Source of the DNA: Sapria himalayana
Taxonomy: Eukaryota; Streptophyta; Magnoliopsida; Malpighiales; Rafflesiaceae
Direction of reading: 5' to 3'
Assembly (NCBI GenBank): GCA_029783825.1
Contig: JAREIK010009709.1
Span: 77,659 to 141,658 of the forward strand
Length of the DNA: 64,000 bases
Shown here: positions 1-14,400 of the stretch, one piece after another
How positions within the stretch are numbered: the first letter of the stretch is position 1
Layout: each line of letters starts with the position of its first letter
Position numbers and translations under genes: made by a program
Notes under the pieces: generated by a model
What the model saw: the letters and a program-made list of their open reading frames with translations, nothing else
Database searches by the model: none
Told to the model about the DNA's origin: nothing

Positions 1-1299
1 AAATAGGCAGATAAATAGAAACAAAGATAGGTTGATAGGTAGATAGATAGATAGACAGATTGACAAATTGATAGGTAGACAGAGAGACCGGATAGATAAA
101 TATATAGATAGATAAACAAATAGACAAATAAATAGATAAATAGATAAATAGAAACACAGATAGACAAATAGAGTGACAGATAAAGAGATAGGTAGATAAA
201 TAAATATACATATACACAAATATACAAATAAAAATATAGATATATAGTTAAATAGACAAATTGTCATGTAGGCAAATAGATAGATTACTAGATAGATAGA
301 TAGATAGATAGATATATAGACATAAATGTAGATAGGTAGATAGATAGTCAAATAGATAGATAAATAGGTAGAAAGATAGACAAACAGATAGATATATAGA
401 CAGATTGATAGATAGATAGCCAAAAAGATAGATATATAGATAGATAGATAAAGAGTCATATAGACATATACATAGATAGATAAACATAAACATAGATTTA
501 TAGATATAAAGATAGACAAATAGACAAAAGGCTTATGGGCAGATAGGTAGATATGTAGATAGGCACTTAAACACATAAACATATAGAAATATAGATAGAT
601 AAAAAGATACATAAATAAATAGTCACATAGATAGATAGATAGACATATAGAGAGATTAATAGATAATAGATAGATAGATAGATAGATAGATACAGAGATG
701 GACAAATATACTGATAGACAGATAGATAGATATACAGATTGACATATATTAATATAGATAGATATATAGGTAGACAAATAAACAAATACACATGATAGAT
801 AGATAACAAATAGATAGACAGAAAAATTGACAGATAGATAGATAGCTAGACAACTAAACATATAGACAGATAGACAGTTATATAGAAGAAAAATAGATAG
901 ATAGATAGATAGACAGAAAAATAGATAGATAGAAGACAAATATATAGATAGACAGATAGACAGAAAAATACATAGATAGAAAAATAGATAGATAGACAAA
1001 TAGATAGATAGTCAAATAGTCATATAGACAGCTATACATATAGATAGATATAGAGCTAGTTAGTTAGACAGATAGATAGATAGACAGATAGTTAGATAGA
1101 TAGAAAGATAGAAAGACATATAGAGAGAAATACAGATAAATAGACAGATAGATAAATGGACAAATAAAGAGATAGACAGAAAGAAAGAAAGATATTTAGA
1201 TAGACATATTGACAAATAGATAGACCGATATACAAATAGAAAGATATATAGATAGATAAATTGACATATAGATAGATTGATAGTTTGATAGATAGACTA

Positions 1300-1607
1300 A
1301 TAGACAAATAGATAGATAGATAGATAGATAGACTGATAGTTAGACAGATCAACAGAGATACTGATAGACTGATATATATATAGAAAGATAGATTGATAGA
1401 CTGATAAACATTATACAGATTAATAGTTTAATAGATAGAACGATAGATAGACTGATAGATAGATTGAAAGATAGACGAACAGATAAATAGACAGATCGAT
1501 AGAAAGATAGACAGATAGATAGATAGATTGTAAGAGTGATAAATAGATACATAAATAGATAAATAGACAATTGGAAGATAGACAAATAGACAGATTGTTA
1601 GAAAGAT

Positions 1608-1644
<37 letters not shown>

Positions 1645-3270
1645 CACAGATAGTTAGATTGATATATAGATAGATAGAGAGAGAAATAGATAAACAATTA
1701 TACAGATAGATAGACAAACAAATAGACTAATAGACAAATAGACAGATTGATAGATAGACACAAGATAGATAAACAGATAGACATATAGATAGATATACAG
1801 ATATATAGAAAGACAAATAAATTGATAGATTAATAGATAGATAAAATAGACAAATAGGAAGATTGATAGATTAACACATTGACAGATTGATAGATTTACT
1901 TATTAGCAGATTGATAAATTGATAGATTGATAGAAAGATTGATAGTCAGATTGAGAGATAGACATATATAGAGATAGATAGATTGCCATATTGAAATATA
2001 GATATGTTGATAGATAGATAGACTAATAGAAAAAATAGAAGATAGACAAATAGATAAATAGACAAATAGATAGATAAAGAGATGGATAGTTAGATAGCTA
2101 GACAAATAAAAAGATATAAAAGTAGACAGATTGAAAGACAGATAGACAAATATATAGATTAATATATTGTCAGATAGATAATTAGATAGATTGATAGATT
2201 TACAGATTGATAGATTGTCATATTCACATATTGACAGATTGACAAATTGATAGAAAGACCAATGGATAGATCTAGAGATAGATAGATCCACAGACAGATA
2301 GATAGACAGATAGATAGAAAGATAGTACGATAGCCATATAGACAGATAGACAGATAGAGAAATGGATAACTAGAAAGATAGACTGATAGACATAAGGCAG
2401 ATTAATAGTTTGACAGATAGAAAGATAGAAAGACTGATAGATAGATAGATAGACAGTAAATAGATAGATCGATAAAGAGACAGACAGATAGATAGATACA
2501 TAGATAGATTGAAAGAGTGATAGATAGATACACAAATAGATAAATAGATAATTGGAAGGTAGACAAATAGATAGATTGTTAGAAAGATAGAAATAAAGAA
2601 AGAAAGATAGATACACAGATTGGGAGATTGACAAATAGATAGATAGAAAGATAAATAGATAAACAATTATACAGATAGATGGACAGACAAATAGACTAAT
2701 AGAAAAATAGACAGATAGATAGATAAACACAAGATAGATAAACAGATAGACATATAGATAGATAAACAGATAGACATATAGATAGATATATAGATAGATA
2801 AAAAGACAACCAAATTGATAAATTAATAGATAGATAATTAGACAAATAGGAAGATTGATAGATTAACAGATTGATAGATTTACTTATTAGAAATTTTGAT
2901 AATTTGATAGATTGATAGAAAGGTTGATAGTTAGATTGAGAGATAGACATATATAGAGATAGATAGATTGACATATTGAAATATAAATATATAGATAGAC
3001 ATATAGACTAATACAAAAATAGAAGATAGACAAATAGATAAATAGACAAATAGACAGATAAAGAGATTGATAGTTAGATAGCTAGACAGATAAAAAGATA
3101 TAAAAGTAGACAGATTGAAAGACAAATTTACAGATTTATATATTGTCAGATAGATAATTAGATAGATTGGTAGATTTACAGATTAATAGATTTTCATATT
3201 CACATATTGATAGATTGACAAATTGATAGATTGATAGAAAGATTAGTTGACAGATCTAGAGATAGATAGA
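1300..3270. repeat. Higher-order tandem duplication within the GATA satellite, about 982-bp unit
   Basis: Distinctive irregular stretches recur at a constant offset. The stretch around 1526 (GATTGTAAGAGTGAT) recurs at 2507, offset 981. The stretch at 2101 (aaaagatataaaagtagac) recurs at 3085, offset 984. The TCTAGAGATAGATAGATC stretch at 2271 recurs at 3255, offset 984. The two units are therefore roughly 1300-2285 and 2286-3270. Weaker echoes of the same words at about 5280-5710 suggest an older third copy. Confidence 0.8.
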
Positions 3271-4143
3271 TCGACAGATAGATACACAGATAGATAGAAA
3301 GATAGTATGATAGCCATATAGACAGTTAGATAGATAAAGAGATGGATAGCTAGAAAGGTAGACTGATAGATAGAGAGAAAGATAGACTGATAAATAGATA
3401 GACAGATATACATCTAGACAGATAGATAGATAGACAAATATACTTATTGACAGATAGACATATAGATTTATAATCAAATATACAGTTAGATAAATAAACA
3501 AAAAGATTGATTGATAGATATACATGAAGACAGATGGATAGCTATATAGTTAGAAAGACAGATAGACATACACATAGATAGATAGATAGACAAACAAGCA
3601 GATTGTTAGCTAGGTATATAGACATATAGACATATATATTGATAGATAGATAGATAGACAGACAGGTAGAAAATTAGACAAATAGATAGATAATATATAG
3701 ATAGACACATAGACAGATAGACATATAGACCAGATTGATTGATAGACATATTGTCATATAGAAAGATCGATATATATACAGATAGACAAATAGATGATTA
3801 GACAGATAGATAGAAAGACATAAAGATAGATAGACAAATTGACAAATAGACAGACAGATAGATGATAAATAGATAGACATATAGATAGAAGAAAATAAAT
3901 AGATAGATAGATAGACAGACAAAGAGACAAATAAACAAAGAGATAGATAGTCAGATATACATAAAGATAGATAGAGAGCTAGACATATAGATAGATAGCT
4001 AGCTAGATATACAAATAGATAGGCAGGTAGACAGCTCGATAGCTAGATAGATATAAAATAGATAGATCGATATATAGACAAATAGACAATTAGATAGATA
4101 GGTAGATAAATATATAAACAGATAAACAAATAGATAGATAGAT

Positions 4144-4145
<2 letters not shown>

Positions 4146-4190
<45 letters not shown>
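4146..4190. repeat. (TA)n microsatellite inside the GATA array
   Basis: A run of about 20 TA dinucleotides is embedded in the tetranucleotide array. Similar shorter runs occur at about 6430-6449 and 6718-6742. Confidence 0.9.
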
Positions 4191-4191
<1 letters not shown>

Positions 4192-6713
4192 AGATAGATA
4201 ATTTGAGAGATATATAGATAGACATATATAAAAATACATAGATAGATAGATATATAGAAAAATAGATAGCCAATTATATAGATAGACATACACACAGATA
4301 GATAGATAGACATATAGATAGAAAGTCAGATAGACGTATAGATAGATAAAGATATACATAGATTTATAGATAGACAAATTGACAGATATACAAATAGGCA
4401 GAATTGTAGATAGGGATATAGACACATAGACAGATACATATAAAGATACATAGATAAATAAACACAAAGACAGATAGATAGATGGATAGACAGATAGACA
4501 AATTGACAGAAAGATAGATAGATAGATAAATAGATATGCAGACAGACAGACAGACAGATAGATATATAGATAGATAGAAGACAATAGAAAGATAGACAAA
4601 TAGATAGAAAGATAGATAGACAAACAAAATGATAGATAGATAGTCAGATAGACTGCTAGACATATAGATAGATAGCTAGACTGATAGATAGATGGACATA
4701 TAGACACATAGATAATTAGATAGATAGATTGATAGATAGATAATTAGATAGATAGATAGATAGACAAATAGACAAATAGATAGATAGACAGATAGATAGA
4801 TAAACAGAAAGAAAGAAAGATAGAATTCAAGATAGATAGATAGACAGATAGACAAATAGACCTAGATAGAAAGTTAGATAGATAGATAAGTTAGACAGAT
4901 AGATAGAAAGAAAGAAAGATATATAGATAGATATATAGAAAGATAGACATATAGATCGATAGATAGATAAATAAAAAAATAGGTAGATAGATAGATATAC
5001 AGATTGAAAGATAGATTATCAGATACACAAATAGATATATAGACAAATAAGAAGATAGATATAAATAGATTGCCAGATAGATATAAAGAAAGATTATTAG
5101 ATAGATAGATAGATAGATAGACATATAGATTGAAAGAGAGATAAATAGATATACAAATATACAGATAGAAATATTGACAAATAAACTAATAGACATATAG
5201 ATAGATAGATAGATAAAAAGATATATAGAAGATATATAAATAGATAGACATATAGATAGATAGATATACAAATAGATAAAAAGACAGACAAATTGATAGA
5301 TTGAAATAGAGATAATTAGACAAATAGAAAGATTAATAGATTAACAAATTGACTGATTGATAAATTTACATATGGATAGATTAATAAATTGATAGTTTGA
5401 CAAAAAAAGCAATAGGCATATCAAGAGATAGATAGACATATTGACATATAGACACATGGATACAAATATAGTCTAATCGACAGATAGAATATAGACAGAT
5501 AGATAGACAAATTGATAGATTGACAGATATACAGCTAGACAGATAGATACATAGATAGATAAGTAAATAGATAGATAAACAGAAAGATAGATATATAGAT
5601 TAATAGATTGATAGATAGATAATTAGATAGATTGAAAGATTGACAAATAGACATATTAAAATATTCACAAATTGACCCATTGGAAAATTGATAGATTTAC
5701 ACAAAGACCGACAGACAGATCAAGAGATATATAGATAGATAGATAGATAGACAAATAGATTGATAGACAGATAGACAAATAGATAGAGAGATAGATACTT
5801 AGACAGAAAGATAGATAGATTGATAGACATATCGACACATAGATAGTTAGACAGATAGAAATACATATAAATAGATAGACAAATATACATCTAGTTAGAT
5901 ATAAAGATATATAGAATGAATGATAAATAGATAAACATACAGACAAATATACAGATAGACAATTAGATAGAATGACAGATAGATTGATAGATATAGACAT
6001 ATAGACATATAGATAGATAGAAATATAGACACATAGACACATAGATAGATAGATAGTTAGATAGATAGAAAGATAGATAATAGATTTATAGAAAAATTGA
6101 TAGACAGATAGATAGATAGATAGACAGATACACAGATAGATAGATAGATAGACAGATAGACAGACAGATAGATAGATTGTCATAGAGAAAGATCGATAGA
6201 TATACAGATAGATAAATAGGCAAATAAATAGATAAATAGATTGACATATATCTAAAATGAATATTTGATAGATAAATAGATAGATAAATATTTAGATAAA
6301 TAGATAGAAAGATAGAAGACAAATAGATAGATAGGTAGATAGACAAATAGATAGCTAGATAAATAAACATCTAGATAGAAAGACTGATTGTTATTTAGAC
6401 AGATAGAAAGAAAGAAAGATAGATAGATATATATATATATATATATATAGATATATGATAGATAGATAGATAGAGAGATCAATAGATTGATAGAAAGATA
6501 GATAGACAGATATACATATAGACAGATAGGAAGATAAAAATATTGATAAACATATCGACAGATAGACAGATAAACATATTAATAGATAGATAGATATATA
6601 GATAGACATAAAACAAGATAGAAAGATAGTTAGATTGACTGATAGTCAAATAGAAAGAGAGACACATACCAAGATAGCTAGATAGGAAAATAAATAGATA
6701 GATAGATACATAG

Positions 6714-6749
<36 letters not shown>

Positions 6750-9700
6750 ATAAATAGATAGATATATAGAATGATAGACAGATAAACATATACATTGGTA
6801 AACACAAAGGTAGATAGAAATTTACGTGAATAGTTAGATATCAAGATAGGTAGATAGATAGACAGATTGATAGATAGACAGATAGATAGATAAATAGACA
6901 AAAAAATAGATATATTGACAGATAGACATATAGAAAGATAGATAAACACATAGACAAATAGACAGATAGATCGATAAATAGATAGACAGATAGACATATA
7001 GACAGACAAATACATAGATAGACAGATAGAAAGATAGAAAGATAGACAGGTAGATAGATATACAGATAGACAGATATACAGATAGATAGATAAATAAATA
7101 GACAAATAGATATATAGACAGATATATATTCAAACAGATAGACATATAGATAGTTATATAGATAGGTACAAAGGTAGATGGGAAAAAAAATAGGCAGATA
7201 GACAGCTAGATAGATAGATAGACAAATAGACAGATAGATAGACAAATAGATAGATAAATAGACAAATAGACAGATAGAAAGTTGTCATATAGATAGATAG
7301 ATAGATAGACAATTAGATAGATGACAGATAGACTGATAGATAGATAGATACATATATACATAAACAAATAGACAAGTATTCCTATAGATAGATAGACAGA
7401 TAGATAGATAGATAGAAAGACACATAGATAAACATATTGGTAGATAGGTAGGTAGATAGATAAATAGATAGATCGATAGACAGATAGATATTAGACAGAT
7501 AAAAAGAAAGAAAGAAAGATAGGTAGATAGTAGATAGATAAAAAAGTAAGATTTGCATATAGATAGTTAGATATATAGATAAACAAATAGACAGATAGGC
7601 AGATAGACTGATAGATAGCTAGATAAACATATAGACAAATAGAAAGATAGTTAGGTAGAAGATAGATAGATAGATAGATAGACAGATAGACAGATAGATA
7701 GACAACCATATAGATAGATAGATAGATAGATAAAAAGATAAATAGATAGACATATAGATGGATATATAAATAGACATATAGATAGATATTTAGATAGACT
7801 TATAGAAAGATATGTAGATAGATATATAGACAGATCGTTAGATAGATACTCAAATAAACAGATAGACATATAAAAAGATAGATAAACAAATAGACAGATA
7901 GATAGACTGACATATTTATAGATTCACAGTAAGACTAATAGACAGATCAGATATTTACAGATATACAGATAAACCAATAGAATGATAGATAGATAGATAG
8001 ACATATAAACTGATAGACAAATAGGCAGATAGGCAAAAAAATAGGCAGATAGGCAGATACGTAGATATAAGGATTAGTAGATAGACAGAAAGATAGATAG
8101 ACAGAAATGCAAATAGACAGATAGGCTAATAGGCAAATAGAAAAATAGGTAGATATAAAGATAGACAAATAGATAGATAGCATGCTAGGCTGATAGATAG
8201 GTAGACAGACAGATAGTTAGATAGATAGATAAGTAGATAGACTGATAGATCGAAAGAGAGATTAACAGACATAAAGTTAGATAGTTAGACAAATAGATAT
8301 ATAGGCAGATAAATAAATAGACAGACAAATAGAAATAAAGATATACAGATACACAGATATACAGATTGATAGAGAGATAAATAGATAGATATATAGATAG
8401 AAACATAGCAGATTTACAGATAGATAGATTGACAATAAGATAGATTGATAAATAGATTGATAGACATAAAGACAGATATACATATAGATAGATCGACAAA
8501 TAGATATGTATTGAGATAGATAGATAGATAGAAGACATATATATAGATAGATAGATATATATATATAAATAGATAAATAGACATAAGAAATATAGACAGA
8601 TAGACATATAGACAGATAGATAGATAGATACACAACTAGAAAGCTAGACAAATAGACCGATAGAGTGATGCTGAACTAGATAGATAAATATATCAATAGA
8701 TAGATAGATAGAGAAATAGACAGAAAGAAAGATAGATAGATAGAAAAATTTATAGATAGACAGATAGAAAGAAAGACAAATAGACATATAGACAGATAAA
8801 CATTTAGATAGATAGTAATATAGACATATAGACAAACAAATAGATAGATAGATAGATAGAAAAATAAATAGATTTACAGATAGATAGATAGACAGATAGA
8901 CAGGTAGTTAGATAGTTAGTTAGTTAGACAAATAGATAGATAGATAAATAAATAGATAAATAGAAAGATAAACAGATAGAGAGAGAAAGATAGATATATA
9001 CATAGATTGGAAGATAGACTGATAGATATAAACACACAAAGATAGATACATAGATATATATACAGCTTGATAGATAGATTGATTGATAAATAGATAGATT
9101 GACAAATAGATTAAAAGAAAAAAAAAGATAGATAGACTGATATACAGATAAATATATAGACAAATAGATATATAGATAGATAGATTATGAAATACATAGA
9201 TAGAGAAATATTCAGATAGATAGATAGAGAGATTGACAGATTAACAATTTGATAGATAAACAAATAAATTAATAGATAGAAGACATATAGATAGATAGAT
9301 AGATATATTGATTAATAGATAAATATAAAAACAAATAGATAAATAGAAAAATAGACACATATATAGATAGAAAGATAAATAGAAGATAGATAGAAAGATA
9401 GATAGATAGATAGAAAGATATACAGATAGATAAAAAGACATAGGCAGATAGAGAGATAGATAGATAAATAGTCAGATTGTCAGATTAACAGATAGACAAA
9501 TAGATAGATAGATAGATAGATAGGTAAACATATAAATAGATAGATATATAGACTGATAGATAGATACAAAGATAGACAGATAAAGAGATAGAAAGATAGA
9601 TATATAGACAGATAGACAGATCGATATATAGGCTGAGAGACCATTAAATAGATATACAAATAGATAGATAGACAAATAGACAAATTTAGAGATAGGTAGA

Positions 9701-9997
9701 TATTCAAATAAGTTGATAGATAGATATGTGGATCGATAGATAAACAGATAGACAAGTTGAAAGATAGTCAGATAGATAGATTGGTAGATATCCAAATAGG
9801 CAAATTGGTAGATATGCAGATAGACAGATAGGCAGATAGACTATAAGGAAGATAGGAAAATAGGCAGAAAGCCATGTAGATAGATATACAAATAGATAAA
9901 TAGACAGATAGATAGACAGATAGATAGACAGATAGACATATAGATAGATAAATAAATAAATAGATAGATACACAGATAGAAAGATAGATAGATTAAC

Positions 9998-10012
9998 AAA
10001 TACATAGTTAAG
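9998..10012. repeat. Target-site duplication, left copy, of LINE 1
   Basis: AAATACATAGTTAAG is present here and again at 16311-16325. It brackets the non-satellite insert exactly and is in the usual length range for non-LTR retrotransposon insertion. Confidence 0.93.
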
Positions 10013-10117
10013 CAAATGCTGCTCTCAAGCTCTCAAGCTCGTAGAGAGAGAAAATCCCAATTTCTAGAGAGAGAATCTCGCCATTGTTACTCAAATCAAG
10101 CTCCTCTCAAGCTAAAA

Positions 10118-11492
10118 ATGGAGCAAAAAGACTTATTACTAAACAATAAGTCATTTGCATCGATATTAAGAGAGCCCACACCTCCCTCATGTTGCTTCGG
10201 AAACAAACACGGGAGTCCCGTGATTGTTTTTTCAACAGAAGAGATGCGCAAGTTCATGGAGCCCTTTGAATATATGCTTATTGGTAAGTTTTCTCATGGA
10301 AGGCCTCGCCCGAAGGAAATACAATAGTTTATCTCCTCGTTAAAGCTTACGAGAAGGGTGAAGCTAGCTGACTAAGACGCGAAGCACGTCTTCCTGTAGT
10401 GTTTTATGATTGAGGACTTCTACTACTTATGGCATAGAGGTCTATGGCAAGTTAACGGCTTCCCCATGCGCATTTTGAGGTGGACGAAGGAGTTCAGTCC
10501 ACTGGAGGAGGCGCCTTTAGCCCTGGTATGGTTTTCCTTACAGAATCTCTCATTATATTTGTTTAACTCACAATCTCTCTACACAATTTCATCTTGTTTG
10601 GGTAAACCTGTAATTCGTGATGAAGCTATTGTTTCTATGGCAAGGCCAAGCAAGGCTCGCGTGTGTGTAGAGTGTAACCTACTCACTTAGCCACCTAATA
10701 TGATCTGGATCGGTAATGGAGAGGATGGGCAGAATAATGAGTTTTGGCAACCTGTTATTCCCGAAAATCTGCCTACTTATTGCATAAAATGTAAGAGACT
10801 TGGGCATGAATCAGGGGTGAGTAAGATGGGTACAGAACAATCAGAAAATGTGCAAGGGTTATATGGTAGAAAAAGAATGGTAGAAAGATGGATTAGGAAG
10901 GAGGGAGGGGCTGGAGAGAAACCTATAATTGAGGCAGGTTTAATGGAAGAATAAGAGGGGTATATGAGAGAGAAAGTGAGTAAGTTATTAGGAGAGGGAA
11001 AGGCTAGTAATATGATAAATCATGACGGAAGCATGGAGGAAGGAGATAAGCTAGGGGAGGAAGAAAAATGGGAAGAGGTAAAGGGTAGAAAGAAGAGGAA
11101 CAAGAAAATTAAAACTAGAATAATTTTAAAAGAAAAGCTGGAGGACTATAACTGGATAGAGGATGACCTCTTGGATTTTCCAGAGGAAGATGCAGAGGTG
11201 TTTAGTTGTCCTTCAATAGGTAGAGAAGAAGAGGATCATGCATTTTATATAGAAAAGGGAAGGATAATTTGGATATTTATGAGGAAGATTGGACAAAGCT
11301 CACTAGAACTCAAGCCAAGGAAGCCAAAAAATAATGGCAATGCAGCTTGGGTGGCATGATAAATATTATGAAAAAATACAAGTAAACTCGAATGCAATTA
11401 AGACCCCAAGGAATAGGAAAAAATATTTAAACATAAAATATGAGACTAAGTGTACAACTAGATCCCAAACTAAGCTAGGAATCAATGGATAG
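10118..11492 (+). pseudogene. LINE 1 ORF1 (DUF4283-like, zinc-knuckle RNA-binding protein), decayed
   Basis: The start ATG at 10118 gives MEQKDLLLNNKSFASILREP, matching LINE copy 2. The N-terminal half resembles the DUF4283 domain of plant LINE and retroelement proteins (GKFSHGRPRPKEIQ, then a WH-GLWQVNGFPMRILRW segment). It is followed by a CCHC-type zinc knuckle (CIKCKRLGHE) and a charged, lysine-rich C-terminal half. In-frame stops fall at 10325, 10373, 10397 and 10688; three of these are CAG->TAG changes compared with LINE 2. The knuckle has lost its final Cys (SKMG here, CKMG in LINE 2). The family role is RNA binding in the retrotransposition particle. The reading frame ends in the ATGGATAG overlap with ORF2. 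Confidence 0.88.
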
Positions 11493-14400
11493 ATGCCTTT
11501 ATTGGAACATCAGAGGGATTGCTAATAATCCCTCGATAAATAGGTTAAAACAATTAATTAAAATCCATAGAATTTCTCTTGTAGTCATTGCGGAGCCTAT
11601 GATCCAGAAGGATCAATTAATCAACTACAGCCAAAAACTAGGGTTTAACAATGCATATGATAATACAAATAGTAAACTCTGGATAATGTGGCATAATTAT
11701 TTGGACATTGAAATCTTAAAAGATACAGAACAGGTAGTACATTTTAAAATAAATAAAGAAACAGATGAAATAATATCGGTTGTATATGCTAAAAATGATA
11801 AAAAATCAAGGTTAGCACTATGGAGGAAATGCAGAATATCGCAACTAGGAATGCACCCTGGATTATAAGAGGTGATTTCAATATAATCAGGAGCAATCAA
11901 GAAAAGAAAGGAGGCAAAACCCCGGATCCAATAGCAATGACACAATTTAATGAGGCGATTTCAAGTTTGAAATTAATGGAAATAGATTTCACAGGTTCAA
12001 GTTACACTTGGTATAATAACCGGAGTAAAAGAAGCACAATTTGGGCCAGACTGGACAAAGTACGGTGTAATGCTAAGTGGGTAGCTTTGCATGAGGTTAC
12101 AGGGCTAAGACATCTAAATAGAACTTGTTCGGATCATTGCCCATTGCTCATTACAATCTATAAGAATAACCGAGTCTCAGGTAACTTTAAATTTCAGAAT
12201 ATGTGGGAAAAGCATGCTGGCTTTGAAAAATTGGTAACTGAATCTTGGATGGAGCCAGCAATGGGGAAACCGATGCAAGTATTAATGGTTAAGCTTCATA
12301 GATTAAAAAAATGTCTAAAAATATGGAATAAAGAAGTCTTTTGAAATTTAAATCAAATAATAAAGCAAGTAGAGGAAAAATTAGAAAAGCTGGAAGTAGA
12401 ATACGATAATAATAACAAAGAGGTAACAAGACAGGAACTAAATAAGGCTAAAGGGGACTTGAGGCTTAAGTTGCATTTGGAGGAAGTATACTGGAAACAA
12501 TGTTCAAAAATTAAATTGTTGAAAGATGGAGATAGAAACACTAAATTTTTTCATAATATGTGCAAAATAAAGGCTCAAAAAATAAAATCAAGGGCCTAAA
12601 AACTAACGAGGGAACATGGGTTGAAGATGACAAGCAGATAGGAATCCTCTTTGAGGAATTTTTTAAAAGCCATCTATGCAGAGAGGCTCCTCAGGTAGGA
12701 AACTCATTAATGGATGGGATCAACATAGTCATCTCACTAGAACAAAATCAAATGATGGAGAAGATCCCGGAGGAAGAAGAGATTAAAAATGCAGTGTTTA
12801 ATCTGGATAAGGATAGTGCAGTAGGGCCAGATGGCTGAAATAATTATTTTTTTCAGTTAAACTGGCCCATTATCAAAAAAGATCTTGTTCCTGCAATTTC
12901 CAGTTTTTTTGTAGGGGCGGACATTCCTAAGGCATGGGCAAACTCTTTCATAGTGCTAATCCCCAAAAAGAATCACCACAAAAATCTGAGGATTTTAGGC
13001 CTATAAGTTTATGTAATGCAATTTATAATATCCTTGCTAAAATAATTCAAAACAGACTAAGTAATATTTTACCATTTATAATATCACAGGAGCAAACATG
13101 GTTTGTTAAGAATAGATTAATGATTAAAAATATTAGATTAGCATCAGAAATGATGAAAGAAATAGCATTTAAAATGAGGTGAAGTAACTTAGTAGTTAAG
13201 CTAGATTTATCTAAGGCATTTGATAGAGTAGAATGGCATACACTCTGTTTCGTTATGAGAAAATTTGGCTTCTCTGAAACATGTATTGATTTAATATATA
13301 GATGTGTATCAACCGTTTGGGTTAGAATCATTGTAAATGGAATGAAAGGTGAAGAATTCAAACCAAGATGTAGCTTGAGACAGGGGGACCCATTATCACC
13401 CTTATTATTTGATATGTACTTAGAATTGTTAATTGTTAATTTAAATAAAAGAATGTCAGAGGGCAAAATAATCTCCTTTCCAAAAAATACTCCGAGAATA
13501 AGTTGTTTAGCTTATGCAGATGATATTATTATTTTCACAAATGCGAATAAAAGTTCAATGAAGAACCTTATGGACCTTCTACAATTATTTGAGAATGAAA
13601 TAGGTCAAGCCCTTAATAAAGATAAAAGTCAATTTATGTTAGCAAAAAAATCTTCCGAAAAAGTGGTAAAAAAAATTAAAAACATAACGGGTTTTAAACA
13701 TAAAAAAGATGCTTTAGTATATTTAGGTTGTCCGATTTACAAAGGATGGGTGAGAGAAAATTATCTAATGCCTTTACATGATAAAATGAGAAGGAAAATA
13801 ATAGGTTGGAAAGTAGATCTATTAGGGTTTGGTGGGAGGATTACATTAATCTCCCACTTTCTTCAAAATACACTGGTACATATTATAACAGTCATACACC
13901 CACCTAAGAAATTCACAAATAAACTAGAAATAGAAATGACAAATTCTTTATGGGGTAAAAAAATGGAAAGCAGAAAATTCACTGGAAAAATTGGAAAGAC
14001 ATCTGTTATCCAAAAGCGGAAGCAGGGTTAAGCATCATTAATTTACAGGACATGGCGACTGCCTGGGACTGTAAAGGTTGGTGGAGGATAAAAGAAAATG
14101 ATTCCCTCTGGGTAAAATATATGCGAGCAAAATATCTAGAACAAGAACACAATCGCATTAAGTAGAAATCAAATAACTGGAAAGCATTGGAAAAACAAAA
14201 GGAAATAGTAGATGCTCACTCATTACTGAAAAAATCGGGATGGAAATGGACCCTAATCCACAAGGTAATTTTACGTTAAAGTCAGCAAAAGAATTGATAA
14301 GAAGGAAAAAAACCCATGCAATCTTTATTTAAATGGGCTTGGAAAGCAGGTATTCCACAGAAAATGTGCTCGATGGCATGGAAAGTTCTGGTAAATGCAC

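Larger units (their letters stand above)
1..9997. repeat. Degenerate GATA tetranucleotide satellite, left arm, outer part
   Basis: The sequence is almost wholly GATA/GACA/AATA-type 4-mers on the + strand (TCTA on the - strand). Common variants are GATAGACA, GATAAATA, CATATAGA and GATTGATA. The 4-bp register persists over long stretches although many units differ by substitution. Short (TA)n blocks lie at about 4146-4190, 6430-6449 and 6718-6742. A higher-order duplication of about 982 bp lies at 1300-3270. The left edge runs off the window. No gene is visible; the long - strand frames encode only YLSI/CLSI-type repeats. Confidence 0.97.

Noticed and set aside
1..9997. CRISPR-like array
   Set aside because: Repeats are contiguous 4-mers without unique spacers of constant length, and the window is plant nuclear DNA without cas genes.
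13047..13466. A 139-codon - strand frame (and its counterpart at 46597-47016)
   Set aside because: Both are antisense shadows of the conserved reverse transcriptase core of LINE 1 and LINE 2.
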